DNA of 64,000 bases from CALINF01 sp039990395 (GTDB taxonomy: Bacteria; Pseudomonadota; Gammaproteobacteria; Pseudomonadales; Halieaceae): the NCBI GenBank assembly GCA_039990395.1, contig JBDXFZ010000146.1, positions 1,550,001 through 1,614,000 of the forward strand, given 5' to 3'. Positions 63,025 to 64,000 of the stretch are shown here, piece after piece. How positions within the stretch are numbered: position 1 is the first letter of the stretch; every line of letters begins with the position of its first letter. The translations under genes were made by a program, and so were the position numbers. Below the pieces are notes generated by a model. That model was not told the origin of the DNA. It saw only the letters and a list, made by a program, of their open reading frames with translations, and searched no databases.

Positions 63025-64000
63025 ATGACACTGACCGACAGCTACTACTGCGGAGAAGCCTCCTCACAGATAATCTATAAAACGATCGGTGAGGTGCTGG
63101 CACAAACAGTCGCGCAGTATCCCGATAACGAAGCGCTGGTGGTAACCCATCAGGATATTCGCTGGACCTACCTGGAGTTCAAACAACAGATAGATCGCCT
63201 TGCAACAGGTTTGCTAAAACTGGGTATTGAACCCGGGGACCGGGTGGGCATTTGGGGACCCAATAGCTTTGAGTGGGTCATGGTTCAATATGCCACTGCG
63301 CAGATCGGCGCGATCATGGTTTGCATCAATCCTGCATATCGACTGCACGAACTGGAATTCGCACTTAACAAGGTTGAGTGCAAAGCGCTGGTAACTGCCG
63401 ACACATTTAAAACCAGCGAATACTTGGCGATGCTCAAGAACCTGGCGCCGGAACTCGTTCGGTGCGCGCCAGGCGAATTGCAGGCCAACAAACTCCCTCA
63501 CCTACGCTCCGTGATTCGCATGGGTGAGGATAAAACCGCGGGCATGTTCAACTTCGAAGAAGTGTGCGCTATGGGAGGCGACGTTCAATTGCAGCAAATG
63601 CAAGCGCTTGCACAAGAGCTGCGGCCCGATGATGCAATCAATATCCAGTTTACCAGTGGCACTACAGGCTCTCCCAAAGGCGCCACGCTTACCCACTGCA
63701 ATATTCTAAACAACGGCTATTTGTGCGGCAATTCCATGGGTTTTACCGACCAGGACCGACTGTGTATTCCTGTACCCCTGTACCATTGCTTTGGCATGGT
63801 CATGGGTAACCTTGCGTGCCTCACGCATGGCGCGACCGCTGTTTATCCAAACGATGGCTTCGACCATATTCTCACGCTGCAAGCCGTGCAGGATGAACGG
63901 TGCACGGCGCTGCACGGTGTTCCCACCATGTTTATCACCGAGCTGGACCATGCGGAGTTCGAAGACTTCGACCTATCAACTCTGCGCACCGGTATCATGG
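63025..64000 (+). CDS. AMP-forming acyl-CoA synthetase, 3' end cut by window
   Basis: Read from ATG 63025 for 325 codons to the window edge, no stop. ANL superfamily: N-terminal region with GDRVGIWGPNSFEWVMVQ, then INIQFTSGTTGSPKGATLTH, the AMP loop, and VPLYHCFGMVMG. The pattern of MVCINPAYRLHELEFALNK matches the medium-/long-chain fatty-acyl-CoA ligase group of the type often called AMP-binding protein in marine Gammaproteobacteria. Activates a fatty acid to the CoA ester. A TTGACA upstream has a spacing that does not make a clear promoter. Confidence 0.87.
   Translation, partial: MTLTDSYYCGEASSQIIYKTIGEVLAQTVAQYPDNEALVVTHQDIRWTYLEFKQQIDRLATGLLKLGIEPGDRVGIWGPNSFEWVMVQYATAQIGAIMVCINPAYRLHELEFALNKVECKALVTADTFKTSEYLAMLKNLAPELVRCAPGELQANKLPHLRSVIRMGEDKTAGMFNFEEVCAMGGDVQLQQMQALAQELRPDDAINIQFTSGTTGSPKGATLTHCNILNNGYLCGNSMGFTDQDRLCIPVPLYHCFGMVMGNLACLTHGATAVYPNDGFDHILTLQAVQDERCTALHGVPTMFITELDHAEFEDFDLSTLRTGIM

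Noticed and set aside
1..64000. Search for CRISPR arrays, IS elements, phage genes, tRNA or rRNA
   Set aside because: None seen by eye; intergenic gaps are short and hold no recognisable tRNA or terminal inverted repeats. A tRNA scan would be decisive.

Overview
The window is an ordinary, gene-dense stretch of a gammaproteobacterial chromosome. Proteins such as FolE, DbpA, IscR, SufBCDS, YaeQ and YaiI look gammaproteobacterial. The mix of fatty-acid enzymes, peptide and amino-acid salvage enzymes, a P450 remnant, a luciferase-like monooxygenase and a lipoxygenase suggests a marine heterotroph of the Halieaceae/Spongiibacteraceae (OM60/NOR5) type; that placement is inference. I see no rRNA, tRNA, CRISPR array, insertion sequence, phage gene or replication origin. 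Both window edges cut a gene (dusC at the left, an acyl-CoA synthetase at the right).

Layout. 1-7.2 kb: dusC end, a ThDP enzyme, an M28 lipoprotein peptidase, a POT peptide transporter and a saccharopine-dehydrogenase-like reductase. 7.3-10.8 kb: a 1172-residue coiled-coil membrane protein. 10.9-13.9 kb: lutABC for lactate oxidation. 13.9-19.1 kb: a SYLF protein, a thioesterase, folE with a clear terminator, and a coupled pair of secreted amidohydrolases, the second without metal ligands. 19.1-23.5 kb (minus strand): yaiI, an acyl-CoA synthetase, two small lipoproteins, a small unknown and an SDR. 23.5-24 kb: a decayed cytochrome P450. 24.5-30 kb: ChaC-like and DUF169 proteins, a RIO kinase coupled to dbpA, and an S1P-lyase-like PLP enzyme. 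30-40 kb: a luciferase-like monooxygenase and the Fe-S assembly operon iscR-sufBCDS-sufA-sufT-sufE followed by an Atm1-type ABC exporter. A good IscR type-1 box lies over the iscR promoter. 40.2-45.6 kb: a lipoprotein, then a solute-sensing HD-GYP protein overlapping a porin gene. 45.7-51.4 kb: an aldo/keto reductase, a TolB/TPR protein and an 890-residue lipoxygenase with a complete iron-ligand set. 51.4-64 kb: yaeQ, an SNase-like protein, a serine hydrolase, an SDR, a DUF4124 protein, a FadB-type enzyme, a D-aminoacylase-like enzyme, a DUF819 permease, an epoxide hydrolase, a metallo-beta-lactamase-fold lipoprotein and an acyl-CoA synthetase.

How it fits together. The clearest unit is the Suf operon with its own Fe-S-sensing repressor and an exporter of the family mitochondria use in Fe-S metabolism. 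lutABC needs Fe-S clusters. Several scattered genes (two acyl-CoA synthetases, a FadB-type enzyme, a thioesterase, a lipoxygenase, an epoxide hydrolase) handle fatty acids or oxidised lipids, but they are not one operon. I did not find a multi-gene cassette that is clearly a new system. The best leads are the lipoxygenase, the catalytically dead amidohydrolase partner, the dbpA-RIO coupling, the HD-GYP/porin overlap and the large coiled-coil protein.
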